Both the position numbers and the translations under genes were made by a program. The notes under the pieces were generated by a model. The model had not been told where the DNA came from. It was given only the letters and a program-made list of their open reading frames with translations, and searched no databases. Shown here one piece after another: positions 50,281 through 61,966 of a DNA stretch of 64,000 nt (positions are counted from its first letter, which is position 1; every line of letters starts with the position of its first letter). Source of the DNA: Mycteria americana (taxonomy: Eukaryota; Chordata; Aves; Ciconiiformes; Ciconiidae); NCBI RefSeq assembly GCF_035582795.1, contig NC_134368.1, positions 42,523,501-42,587,500 on the forward strand, read 5' to 3'.

Positions 50281-53200
50281 CTGGAAAGAGGACACAAAGC
50301 AAATGAAAGAATGATTCCTGGAAACAAATGGGGCAAAGAAGGCATTTTAAGTAATGGGTATGTGAAAAAGACTCATCGTTCTGTACTGACCCCTCCCACA
50401 GTCATAGTGGTGGCCTTCTTGGCATGCTGATAGCTGGGATTAGGTAATACGGCAGACTCTCTTACCCAGAATCTCACTGTGCAAAGCAGAGTATGTTCAA
50501 AATAAAGTCATAAAACATATTTAGAATTTCTACCAATGATCCTCCTGCAACACAACCAAGATATTATTGTGTCTGTTGTTTAAAACATATGGGACCAAAA
50601 TTTCAAAAGAAGGTTATATGAGTAAAGCAAGCCATCAATCGGAAGTAAATAAAAATTTTTTCCAAAACACCGGGTTTATATTTTGTTTTGAATAGTGACT
50701 ACAGAGCTCAAATACTAAGATGCTCTTCATTTTGTAAAGAAAAAGGAACAAAAATCAATTTCCTTCTGATCAAATTTATGTAGGCAGAGAAGGAAGATCA
50801 TGCCGCTACATTTCATCACTAATACTTTAATACTGAAACAGATGGAACCATCTGGAGTACGCAGGTTTGATGCTTCAGGTCTGAGCAACCAAAACTCAGT
50901 CAACATTGATGGGACCTACAAGTACTTCATGGCTCTCAAAATCAAGCTGTATCCTGATGGGCAGCAAGTAAGGAATTCTTCACAATTCTTCACCGAGCAT
51001 GACTTGGTTTTACCAAGCACACGTGAAGTAGCAAGGTTGTGTGTCATGCCAGAGGATCTATGGCAATCATGCCAGTAACGCCTATGGGCATGATTTTCTA
51101 TGCCCTGGCAATGCACAGCCACGGAGCTCCAACATGGCTATTAGAGGACTTACGTAGCATATTGACAACTTTCATAACTTTCTGATTTCAAACTCAGCAA
51201 TTTGACACTGCAAATCCGGGAAAGGGAAACCAACAACAAAACCACCCCCCACAATCCCCAAGCAGAACTCTTTAAGTATCCTAAAACCAACCACACAGCA
51301 AGAATTTAAAATTAATTCAGAGTGAGAACATCGGAATTAAAAAAATAATTCCCTAATCCTGGCAAAACAATTTTTTTGCTCCCCACAAATCTTGGAACAG
51401 AATGGCAGTTATTCCACGTAAGGGACACTTGTGGCCTCAGCTTTCAGCCTTTAGACTGAAAACAAGAAAACCCCCAACACCCTCCTCCCACCCAATTTAA
51501 AAGAAAAGCACACCCAAGCTGAGAAAGAGAAATGGCTTGTCCTTTCCATGTCTCTTTATGTGGACATACACAAAGATGCTTCATGAAACGTCTCCATGAA
51601 TCTGGATGAGAATTTAGGTCCATGCATTACATATATGAAGGAATTTTATCTGTATTTGATGCACTCTGGAGTGAAACAGCATGAAGTAAGTTTGCGACTA
51701 AGGCTAAAGCAGAGCAGAACATAGACAACTGAAAGTTTCACCAACAATTGCTATACAGAAAGGAATTAATCCAAGAGTTGATACATTCTGAATTAAAACA
51801 ACAGTAACCAGACCCTTAAAAAAAGGTATTGGAAAATATGATGTTATCACAAATACTTGACATTTTGCACGAAGCCTGCAGAGAACAATGCGTATCTCTA
51901 CACTTTTTTTACCATAAATTTCTCATTCCATCTCTTTTGTCCTGCCCACCAGCTGGCTGTAGCTACTGGCTTTTTGAAATCACAGGAAAACAAAATGATT
52001 AATTTTGTTCATTTAAAACAATAGTGGAAATGGGCAAGAGTTTGGCCTCTTTCGCTGTGTTTGCCCGTTTGTGTTACAGTGGGCATATCTGCCTGGTCCT
52101 GGCAGTGTGGCTGTGAGTCTGGGACTAAAGTTTACTAATCTGAACATGCAGATGCCAAACACTGCAATACGGGATAACTCGGTGCTTGAGTGTGACTTAA
52201 AGCACTTGCGGAAGGTAGCACGCTGGCATTCAGCCCCTGAGAGTGACTGTGCTATTCATACTGTAAATGGAGAAAACAGGGGGTTTAGAGTGAAGGCTTG
52301 AGTTGCAGGGTGATTTAGGAAGCTGCTTCTTAGGGGTCATTTGCGCCTTAGCCCTTACAGTCCCTTAGCTGTTAGCTATGGCATCCAGCTGACACCTGGT
52401 AATGAAATGTTTGAGGATCTACACCACATTACAGGATAAACCTATCTGCACTAGTGTAAATGCTTAAGGAAGGTTTGAAACCATCAAAGGTGGGGCAAGA
52501 TGACGTGCTTGGCTTTGTCCTGAAATTCCACGGACACCTGGGTGCAGTCGGGTACAGCTGAGAGCTCCTTGGGAAGCTGCTACTTGCCACCTCCCCACAC
52601 AGCTGGTTAACTCTTAACTCAGGCACAGGAGCTCTGGGGAGGTGCTTCTGGTGCACGCTAGCTTCTCAGAAGAGGAGACAAATTTTGCAGGTTAGTGGTA
52701 CAGGGTAATAAAGGCAGCTGGCCTGGGTATCACTCTGCCGAAGCACATATTTTGACAGAATCAGGAGTATTTCAGTACCTATTTCTGTGGTGAGGATATC
52801 CCGTCTGGTCTCCTAGTGAGCACAGTCCTTCTCAGGGAGGAGATTTACTGGTGGGTTGGAAATGGAGACCCAAATGAACGCTTCTCCTCCATGCCAAAAT
52901 AGCTCATTGCAGCCCAGAGCAGTCTTGCTATGCCATGTGGACACGATCATTATTTTATTTTCAAAAACTTTTTGTAAAATTTACTTCTTAAAGAAAACCT
53001 TGAAATCCTCACCTGTTTAATTCTATGTCACCTAGTTCACTGAAAAACATGTTCATAAACATACTGAAAATAATAAAAATGATAATGTTAAAACAAGGTG
53101 GGTAGTGCCACCATTTAAAAAATAAAAAGTTATTCACCTTTCTGTGAATACTTTGTTTGTATGTTTTGTCATTTGTATCTTTTTTTAGCAGAAGTCTCCT

Positions 53201-53415
53201 CTCTGTGGCTGTCTTCAAACAACCCAGTGCACCAATGAAGGTGCAGACCTATATTTACTATTTGTTCTTGTTTTTTAAATTAAGGTGTTATTTCAAAGGC
53301 TAGACAAGATACTACAGTGATTAATCAAAGTTTCTTAGCCTTTGAAGAATAGACAGCATAGCAGTTTGACTCAGATGAAGGTCAGCCACTGAACAAATTT
53401 AAAAGACAAGAAAGC

Positions 53416-53442
53416 ATATATATATAAATATATATATATATA
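53416..53442. repeat. (TA)n microsatellite
   Basis: Near-continuous TA run interrupted once by AAA. Confidence 0.9.
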
Positions 53443-53823
53443 GGCCAGTATTACTTTAATTCAGACAATGAGAGCTGAAGTAGACATATATTGCATTTCC
53501 TCTAAAGCAGTAGGATATTGGTGAAAAAAAAAAAAAGAAAAGAAAAGGAGAAAAGGAATTAGAAAAAAACCTGTCAAATATGCTGAGGCAATAACAAGTG
53601 GGAGGAAATAACGCTTTGTGTTGGGCTTATATTTGATAGCTATAAAACTTGAAAATGCTGCGCTGCACCTGAGGTGTGCTGTGCGGGGAAATTGAAATGA
53701 ATCTGGGGCTGCCTTGAAGAACATTTAGCAGCTGTTCCTGTTTATCTTTTAGCTTCAGAATGATTTTAAAAGCATTTTTTATATTTTTCTGGGAAGATCA
53801 GTTCTGGCAACTTTGTCTTTAAA

Positions 53824-54348
53824 ATGTGCATCTTTATGTCACCTGCACTAAATGCAAGAAATGGGAGAATGACGTCTGTGTTAAATATTACAGACCTCCA
53901 GTGGACCATGAAAGGAATTCAGGTGCTGTGGGACATTTGGCGAAATGGTATCACAACACCGATGCCTCTCTGTTTATCTAAGGAGCAAGCAATGAAACTC
54001 TTAAGACCGCTAATGTCTCCTTCTTGCAAGAACAATGAATCTGGTCTGCAGCTGAGGTATAAAAACCGAAGACAAAACCAAAACAATGCAATTTCAGCTT
54101 GGAAAGAGCAAAAGAAGCGTAGTTTGTGTGCCAACTATATACTACATCACAATTTATCTTTATATAACTCCTTCCAACACAATGTTGCAAAACACTTTAT
54201 AGGGATGGTTGAAAGCAAACGGCAAGTGTTAACGCAAGCTTTAAAAGAGATTAAGCTGTGGTTATGTGGCTTTGTTCCTGACTGGAGCTTAGATGTCACA
54301 GATGCATTTTTTGGCTCTGTTCTACAGCTCTTGTGGGATTTTGGGTGA
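53824..54348 (+). other. 174-codon open frame of unknown status in an intron, antisense to GALNTL6
   Basis: It starts MCIFMSPALNARNG and ends SVLQLLWDFG. I recognise no family. It is the longest open frame in the window not explained by a simple repeat or a LINE. The composition is AT-rich like the flanks, and there is no obvious CpG promoter. By a rough stop-frequency estimate one frame of this length in 64 kb is not very surprising. A second plus-strand frame at 54442-54627 has a loose C-x2-C ... H-x4-C-x-H pattern. It could be chance or a relic of an old element or retrocopy. Confidence 0.15.
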
Positions 54349-57300
54349 ATCACCCTCTTTTCACATGACTTCTTTGTCTTTCAAATTGAATTCTGCTTGC
54401 TCTTGTGTTTTTTTTTTCCCCCTGCCTTGTCTATCTAGTTTATGAGTGATCCAGCCTGGGGACTATCTGGAAAATGTAAATACTGTGCACACGAGAATGA
54501 GACTCCAATCCATATACTACACTGTAATCATAATTACTGCAGTAAGAGACTCATGATTTTTGAGCAGTGGAGGATGTGTGCTGTGGAACAAGAACAGAAA
54601 CATACAGCAAATTATGTAAGAGATTGAGGGGGGACTGAATGGATTTTGGATCAGGCTTCAAAACTAATTGAGAAATATACTGCTGCTGAGAGTCAGTAAC
54701 AAGACAGACAACAGCAAGAGACACTGAGATGGATGGAAAACCCAAACAAACAGCAAACTGGTGGAAGAGGAATATAAAGTATGCCATGCAAAGCTGTCAG
54801 CTTGGTGCTCTGAGCATTGTGATACCACCTCTGACTACAAACAGGAGAAATGTATTACCACAACGGGGCTGAAAAAGTTGTAGAAAATAAGAATATAAAA
54901 ACTTTATGGGATTTTTCAGACACTCTTCCTGAAATATAAGCCAAAAGAACAGATTTAGCAGTTGTAGAAAAGGAGAAAGAAGAATACTTTCCTGTGAACT
55001 TTCCCATGTAGTGAGAATGTTCAGCTAAAAGCAAGAAAAAATTGAAAAATAGGATCACTGACTGCAAATCTGCAGCCAATGGGTTCACAAACAGCAAAAC
55101 CATTTACTTGTGGTGCAGTGGGATTTCCTATCAGGGATATTAAAACCGTACCACGTAAACTGGGAACTGACGACTGTGGATATTTCAACAATACTCACCG
55201 GCACCTCTAAAATGTTGAGAAAAGTGGCAATATTCCATGTTCGTCAGTTCTTCACATAGATTTCAACTGCATTGAGAAGTGGTAATGCTCCCCCACTCCC
55301 TACCTCCCGCCAAGATTGCCAGCAGTGGAGGGATAATGATGATAATGATAAAGAAAGGGATGAATGAACTTGGAGGTGTGTGTTGGAAAATGGGGATGAA
55401 GAGAATCTGGAAGATGTATCAGCATGGATAAGGATAAAACAACTCTAGACATAGGTGACTAGCTAGGGTAGCACCATAGCATTTTTGTTAAGGTATAATT
55501 TATGATGTGTAAGGAACGCCCAGTGTAAAGGATCTTCAGCAAACACAGGATATGAGTGTCTTTCACTGCTCTGTGTTTTGGAGATTACTACATAAACTGT
55601 ACCTTTCTAACAGATTTAAATTTAGGATTTCCTAAATAGCGGCTTCCCTGGTTATTGAGAAGAGACGCTAGTAATCAGGTCAGTTCCAGCGCTTTGCCAG
55701 CTTTCACAATTCTAGCGCGCGCTGAACAGTATCATCAGCAAGATATCGTACATCTTTTTAATTAAAAAATTGATCCTGAGGTTATGCTGCCAAAAAATTA
55801 AAATGCTGCACATCATTTCTTATGTAAAAGTTAATCTAAGAAACTATTTAATGAAGAGGTCATATTTTGAGACCCGGGTTGCGGCTGCCTCACCATCCAT
55901 TGAATGTGCATGCGTGTGCTCCCATTTGGAAACAGCAGTTAATCAGCATGGCACCCAGTGCTACGCTTGCTGCTGTCCTCCGCGGCAATGTTTCCAAGCA
56001 AGAAAAGAACAAAAGAGAAATATGTTGGGTTTTGTAGCTGAGGAAATAAAGGTCAAGCAAATTTTTAAGCAGCAGCTTTTTTTTTAACCTGTCTCTCTGT
56101 GTTCCTGACAACTCAGCACCTGCAATAGTCATGCCTGAAGTTTGAGGAAGTTTCCTTTCCTGCTATGGCACAACTCCAAATGTCACAGAAACATTACAAA
56201 GTGTACTGTATTTTGGAGAAACTTATTGAATTACGCTGCAGTAAATTTAGATTCACTGCAGACTCACTCTCTGTCATATCTTTCTTTTTCCATCGAACAC
56301 CCTTCCCCCTCAAACACACACAAACATATATTTTTGCTGACAGCACCCACCTTCTGTCCCTGTACAATGAGATTATGCAACCTCCCCTCCCAGAAAAAGG
56401 CTTTTGGTTAGCACTGAAGCCTGGTGTCTGTCACCCCCGGTCACATCTAGTGAAACAGCCAGAGAGAAACATCAAAATCGACACTTTCCCTCCAAGCTTC
56501 CCAGCCTGAGTACCTTTCCTAAATCTGGTTCGACCTCTTCTTGTCGGGAACTGCTGCCTGACTCCCCAGGCAACCACTTGTCCTGCTAATCTAATTTTTA
56601 GTCAGTCCTTGAACTCTGTCTTAGCGTCTTGAACTCATACAGCAATATGGCTTTGCTATTATTAGTGATTCCTTTGAGCTTGCGTGATGGCCCTTGATCC
56701 AGCACCAGACTTTAATTCGTTGCGTGTCTGGGGTTTGCAAAGCGCAGTACAAGATTACAGTGAGCAGAGCAGAGTAGTTGATATTAAGTTCATGATGAAG
56801 AAGCTAACAATTCCTCAAGTCAGAGGACTTTAGACAAACTATTTTACTGAGTCTTGACTAGCACAGACCTAGCCGTCGTATTTTTCTGAAAGATCCAATT
56901 TCTCTGACTCTCTAAGCCCACACTTTGCACCCAAGGCTTCCCACCTGCTTTGTAGCAAACACTCCTGTAACTTGAGTTGTGGAGGTGACTGTGGATGTCT
57001 CTGGTACAGTAACGCAGAGGCTTTGGGTCGAGAAGATGCTTTTCCTTAATAGGATATTGATTATCAAGTGATCTTTTCCCCTTGGTGTGCAAAGGTTTCT
57101 GTGGGGTGAAGTTTCATTCCAACGTATAGGAAATTCTTCTCCAAATAAAATTAGGCCAGAGAATATCAAACATACACTGTTTCTTAAACATGATTCCACA
57201 TTTGCCACCAGTGAATTTGGACATATAAACGTGATACTTGACACACACATTTATCAAAAATCTTCCTTAACATACCTGTAAGCTTACCTTTGCTTCAAAA

Positions 57301-60182
57301 CATTAGTGGTGCTAATTAGAGACACGTGCCACAGGTTGTCTATTCTATAGTACCTGGACCTACTGTTAAAATGTTAAGCAGAAGGGTTTCAGTAGTCTGT
57401 CGATCCATGGAGGTTAAAACGCATCACTGAGTAGAGACACGATCTGCGAACACTCCTCACTCCAGCTCGCAGAGCAGGGCAACCAGTTCAAGATGAACCA
57501 GACGCTACTTCATTTCAGGGAGCACGTGACAGCTCTTGCTCTGGCATGCACCCCCTCGTAATTACATCACTGTATTGGAATTAGCCACAAGAATCTCCAG
57601 TCTGACACTGGGAAGGTTGTGTCATCGGCATGCTCTCTGTTTATAGTAGCTAGACTGTTTACTTATTTACTGTTACATAGCAGCTTTTGTACAAATGAAT
57701 CTCAAAGTTAAAAACGAGATGATATATGAAGAACATAAAAGGAACACCGTGTCTGTCACTGAGGTTAAATATCAGCCTGAAACAGTCCTCTAAATACGAC
57801 CTTCCCACAATTACGAGATATTTCAAATCAGCTGCTTTTTACAACTTTTTAATGAAAACCAGTCATGTTTTTATAAAATATTAAGAATTAATGGAGTAAA
57901 AGAAGAAATGAGTGAGAACAGCTAAATGTCTGGTATTTAGACATGTTCTTGAGGCAGGATACTCCCCATAATTATTTGCCAAGCAAAATACCATTAACGT
58001 GAGCCATGGCATCAACACAGGGCACCCATCCTATGACAATTCCGCAGGCCTTAGATGTGGACACTCTAAGGAAAGGTAAGCTGTAGTTTCAGATGCAGTC
58101 AAGCAGCCGAGAAAACTGGACCAGGCTGGTCATCTGGCTTTTTCATTGACTTTGTGAATAACAGACAGATGGCAAGTCCACCATCTTCCCAAGTTTTGTG
58201 AATAAAGCCGGTAAATTAAACCATCCAGCTAACTTGTCCTCATGTAAATAAGTTTTAAGATGACTGAATCTATAGCTACAGTAGACACTGTTGAAACAGA
58301 AACCTTTCCCAAGCTGATATTGGTGATTCTGATACAATAAAAAACAGTCCTTTCTGTTTCTTCCTTCTGCCTCCATGATTTTTCTCCCATTTTTTGTCAT
58401 TCCAAACAAAACAGCAGTCTTCTTTTTAAAACTTACATCTGTTAAATTCTTCCAATAGAAAGTTGTTCCTATTTAGCAATCATTTCTGAGAAGTACTTTT
58501 TTCTTCTTTTAACACTAGTAGGAAAGGACAGGGACCTTAAGGTTATTGTATACTAATGAGATCAATCAGGACATATGACTGAAATGAGATCCAGTGTGAC
58601 ACAGCTGCCTCCAAAAAATTCTATCACTTGAGCAAAACACACTGGGACAATCCAGTATCTCAATTTCCAGTGCTGTTACCATGGTTTCTATACAAAGACT
58701 GGAGAGCACTACAAGTATATTCTTTGTGATGACAAATAAAAGGAATATTTGAAATAGGATAATAAAATCTTGGGTGACCTGTCAGAGACCGTTGTGACAG
58801 CTACTAGTGACTACTTACATCTGCCTCTGAAACAACCTAAATGGACAGAAGGTAAATCAATATATTCTAAATACACTGTCTAGCTATTGAGTTTCCCCTC
58901 TCTTCCTGTTTTTTTTTTTGCTGGGGTATAAAAATGATTCGGAGAAACATGAGAGTAGCACAGTTAATACAAACCATTTTGCTGTTCTTGATAACTCCTG
59001 TAAAGACAGCCTGGCAGTCCAGTGTTGGGTCACGCTGTGTGTTTTGTTCAACAGAATGGCCTCAGCTCTGTTGTTTTAATCGCTGTTGAAACTCAGATGC
59101 AGCAAGATGTATGATATTAGTCATGGCTGACATACTAAATTTATTTACTGAGCTTTACACTGTCAGAGTTTGGAAGTAGGTTGGAAAGATCCTGAAGCTA
59201 AATGTGAATTCTAATTTCAGTTCCAAGCTTTATCCAAATATGCTTGACTCAATTCATCTATGTCATGAAATTCTATGAAGTCATTGAAAATCTTTGCATG
59301 TAGAGTTCTTATGTCTTTGGGTATACTGGAACACAGTAAACTTAATTTTCAAAATTAGACATGTTAGTCCTCATCAAACTAATGCAAATACCTATTTTAC
59401 ATGTGGAAGGTAATGAGACTTCCAATTCGCCATGTAAAAGCCAAGCAACTGATTTGAATACACATGTTGACATACAGGATATGAGGACATACCATGGCTG
59501 GTTGTACATAACCTGAGCACTTGAAAACTCCCCATATATTTCGTCATTACAATTATTCAAATGCAATTAAAAAATCATCTGATTTTGAAAATTTGCTCAG
59601 TAGATAACAGCTCATAGCAGCTGAGCTGATCTAGTGATTCACTGCTACTGAAAGGGGTTCTTCTTCCTACAACTTTCTCTTTCCATTTCCACTCATTTCC
59701 GTGAGTGACTCCAGGGGAGCCTATCCCCAGAGATGATTAAACTTGTTGACCTGGGCAGAAAATTATGCAATTTTCTTTTTTTCTGGATTTGTTCTCTCTT
59801 GGCTTATTGAGCTGAGCTCAACACTTGAGCATGAAGTAAATGCAGCGTCTGAGAGAAGGTGAGTGACAAAAGGAACAAGGTAGAACTTCATTCTTTGATG
59901 GTGGTAAGCTACCAGATTTTCAGAGGGAACTGCACTCAGTGTGATTTTTGTACGGCTTCTGGGGCGTATGTTTATGGCATAGTTCTCTGTGAAATTAGTG
60001 GAAATTCCTAAAGGAAAAAAAGTAGTATTGTACTAGATTAATGTTAGTCAGAAGAAAAAAGCCAGTGTGAATGAAAGCATCATGATCACAAAGCATATGA
60101 GAAATGAAAATCCAGAGGTGGAAGACTGAGTCTTGTACCAAACAAGTAAGGAATTATTGTATAAGGTGACTTGATGACTTAC

Positions 60183-60300
60183 CTTAAAGGAGATTTCATA
60201 CTGCTCTCCTCCCCATATTTCTAATCCTGGATCATAGCCTCCCAGCTCCCAAAACCATTTCCGGTTAACGGCAAATAGACCTCCAGCCATTACAGGAGAC
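60183..60300 (-). CDS. GALNTL6: GALNTL6 exon: Gal/GalNAc-T motif, first part
   Basis: This 118-bp exon gives the last base of a split codon and then 39 residues. It begins '[20 protein letters not shown]', the conserved M-A-G-G-L-F-A segment of GalNAc-transferases, and continues into '[20 protein letters not shown]', the start of the Gal/GalNAc-T motif that helps bind UDP-GalNAc and the catalytic base region. The acceptor is ...ccttcag (60305-60301) and the donor is AAG|gtaagt (60182 downward), a strong site. The usual family motif reads WGGEN; here it is WGGEQ, a variant I recall also in GALNT10, so it is probably a subgroup trait. The preceding exon was not found in 60301-64000. Frame is continuous with the next exon (phase 0). 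Confidence 0.93.
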
Positions 60301-60408
60301 CTGAAGGATGAATGAAACAAATTGTGAATAACAGGAACCATCATGCCACGCTTAAAAAACTGAGATTAGCAACGTACATGGACAAGCAATAACGAAGATG
60401 TTTGGACC

Positions 60409-60440
60409 GTGTGCGTGTGCTTGTGCGTGTGTTTGTGTGA
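60409..60440. repeat. imperfect GT-rich microsatellite
   Basis: GTGTGCGTGTGCTTGTGCGTG followed by more GT units, with interruptions. Confidence 0.7.
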
Positions 60441-61952
60441 ATGTAGGTGGTCTGGCTTCCACAATTGCAAAGCTATGGAAGGCATAGACAACGGGTACTC
60501 TAAACAAACAACATTTACTTTTATTCACCCCAAAATGGACTCTAGATGAGAAACAGGCAATGTGATAGACACGTAGATAGATCTAGAGCATGGTAGACAG
60601 TCATGCACAAACGCCTTTTTTAAAAAAAACCCACTTCTGTTCATTACTAAACAAACCCATATAACGGAAAAAGAAAGGGCCTCTGGAAACCTGCCAAAGT
60701 GTTTAATGTAGTCTCAGTACTCCATGTGAAGTAACTCACATTTGAAAGTTAGCAAAACTTTTCCATTCATTTCAGTCTCATAGGTGCTGGCTAGAGAAAG
60801 GCAGAAAGGTGACAGCGATGGCTACAGAGCAGCTGTTGGGAGTTAAACATCTGCTTTTCTACAGCACCATTTAAAACTCCTAAACTTTGTCTCACAGTGG
60901 TGATTTAACTCATAAGCAAATAATTTGCTGTCTTTCCCATGCTTCCACTTGTTCCATGAATAAACATGTGGAATTTACTTGAATTAACTCAGCCCTTTCC
61001 ACAGATAATATAGAAAAAAAAAGGGATATTTAAAGTTAGTGTTAGAGAATATTCATGAAAAGTGCATTTTAAATTTATAAGCAGGAATTGTTGTACTGAA
61101 AACTAAGAGGTTTTTTTTTTTTTCCCCACTACCAAGATGACCATGTTGCTAATGCAGTAAATACATTGACAGCTCTCAGGATTTAAATGTTGCTCGCTCA
61201 TTCCTTGAAGTTGTAGTGGAAGGGGGATACAAAGGGATCTACACTGAACAGGGAGGAGACAACAGGCTGAGAAAAGTCCAATCCAACTGTTCAATTCAAT
61301 CAATGCAGGCCAATGCTCCCCTTAGGAGTTTTAGAGCAAGAGGCGAGAAGGCACACATTCCTGTTGATGGCTGATCAGCAAGAGAAAAGACACATAATGC
61401 AAGAGAGACCTGGATGGCTCCCAGCCAGGGCTTCCTTAGGGGAGAACAGACATGAACCTGGATCCTGTGCCGTGCGCTTTGTAACGCTGTAACGCTGGGA
61501 AAATTATCCCATCTAGGGGCATTTTTGTTCTGAATTACTATTGGTGGTTTGTTTGGGGCTAAGGAAGCAGATGGTACCATCCCTGAAGAACTGATTGGGA
61601 AATAAAAACTTCACCCTTTGCCACTGATTTAGGATTTGGCAGTGAACTCAGGCCTGGTAGGTATCACAGGAATCTATGCGTAAGTTAGAAGTTTATTAAA
61701 GAGGACATCAAGTTAATGGAACAACATTTTGCCATATTTTCTCTGCCTGAACACTTTTTATATTGCTGTCTTTTATCCAAGCCAGTGGAGAAGATAAAAT
61801 TGCAAGCAAACAGCTGAGCGGCCTCTGCCACCACTCGAATGCCAGCGAATCCCCACAGGCATGAATGTTAAAAGATGATCCTCTCATCTGCATTCATGGT
61901 AATGAAAAACATTAGAGATATTTTACCTTTCGCTTCTATAAGATAGTTTTAC

Positions 61953-61966
61953 ATATATATATATAT
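61953..61966. repeat. (AT)7 microsatellite
   Basis: Seven AT units after TTTTAC. Confidence 0.85.

Larger units (their letters stand above)
50281..60182 (-). other. GALNTL6 intron
   Basis: About 9.9 kb between the two exons that share the Gal/GalNAc-T motif. It contains a TA dinucleotide repeat (53416-53442) and a 174-codon plus-strand open frame (53824-54348) with no recognised family. No mobile element is identified by eye. Confidence 0.8.

Noticed and set aside
60183..60300. Assignment of the gene to GALNT10 instead of GALNTL6
   Set aside because: The two are close, but the linker ([15 protein letters not shown]) and the lectin exon ([13 protein letters not shown]) fit GALNTL6 as I recall it better; a protein search would settle it.
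61296..61580. 94-codon minus-strand open frame as a possible upstream GALNTL6 exon
   Set aside because: Its translation has none of the residues expected before the MAGGLFA segment, and there is no fitting acceptor/donor pair in frame.
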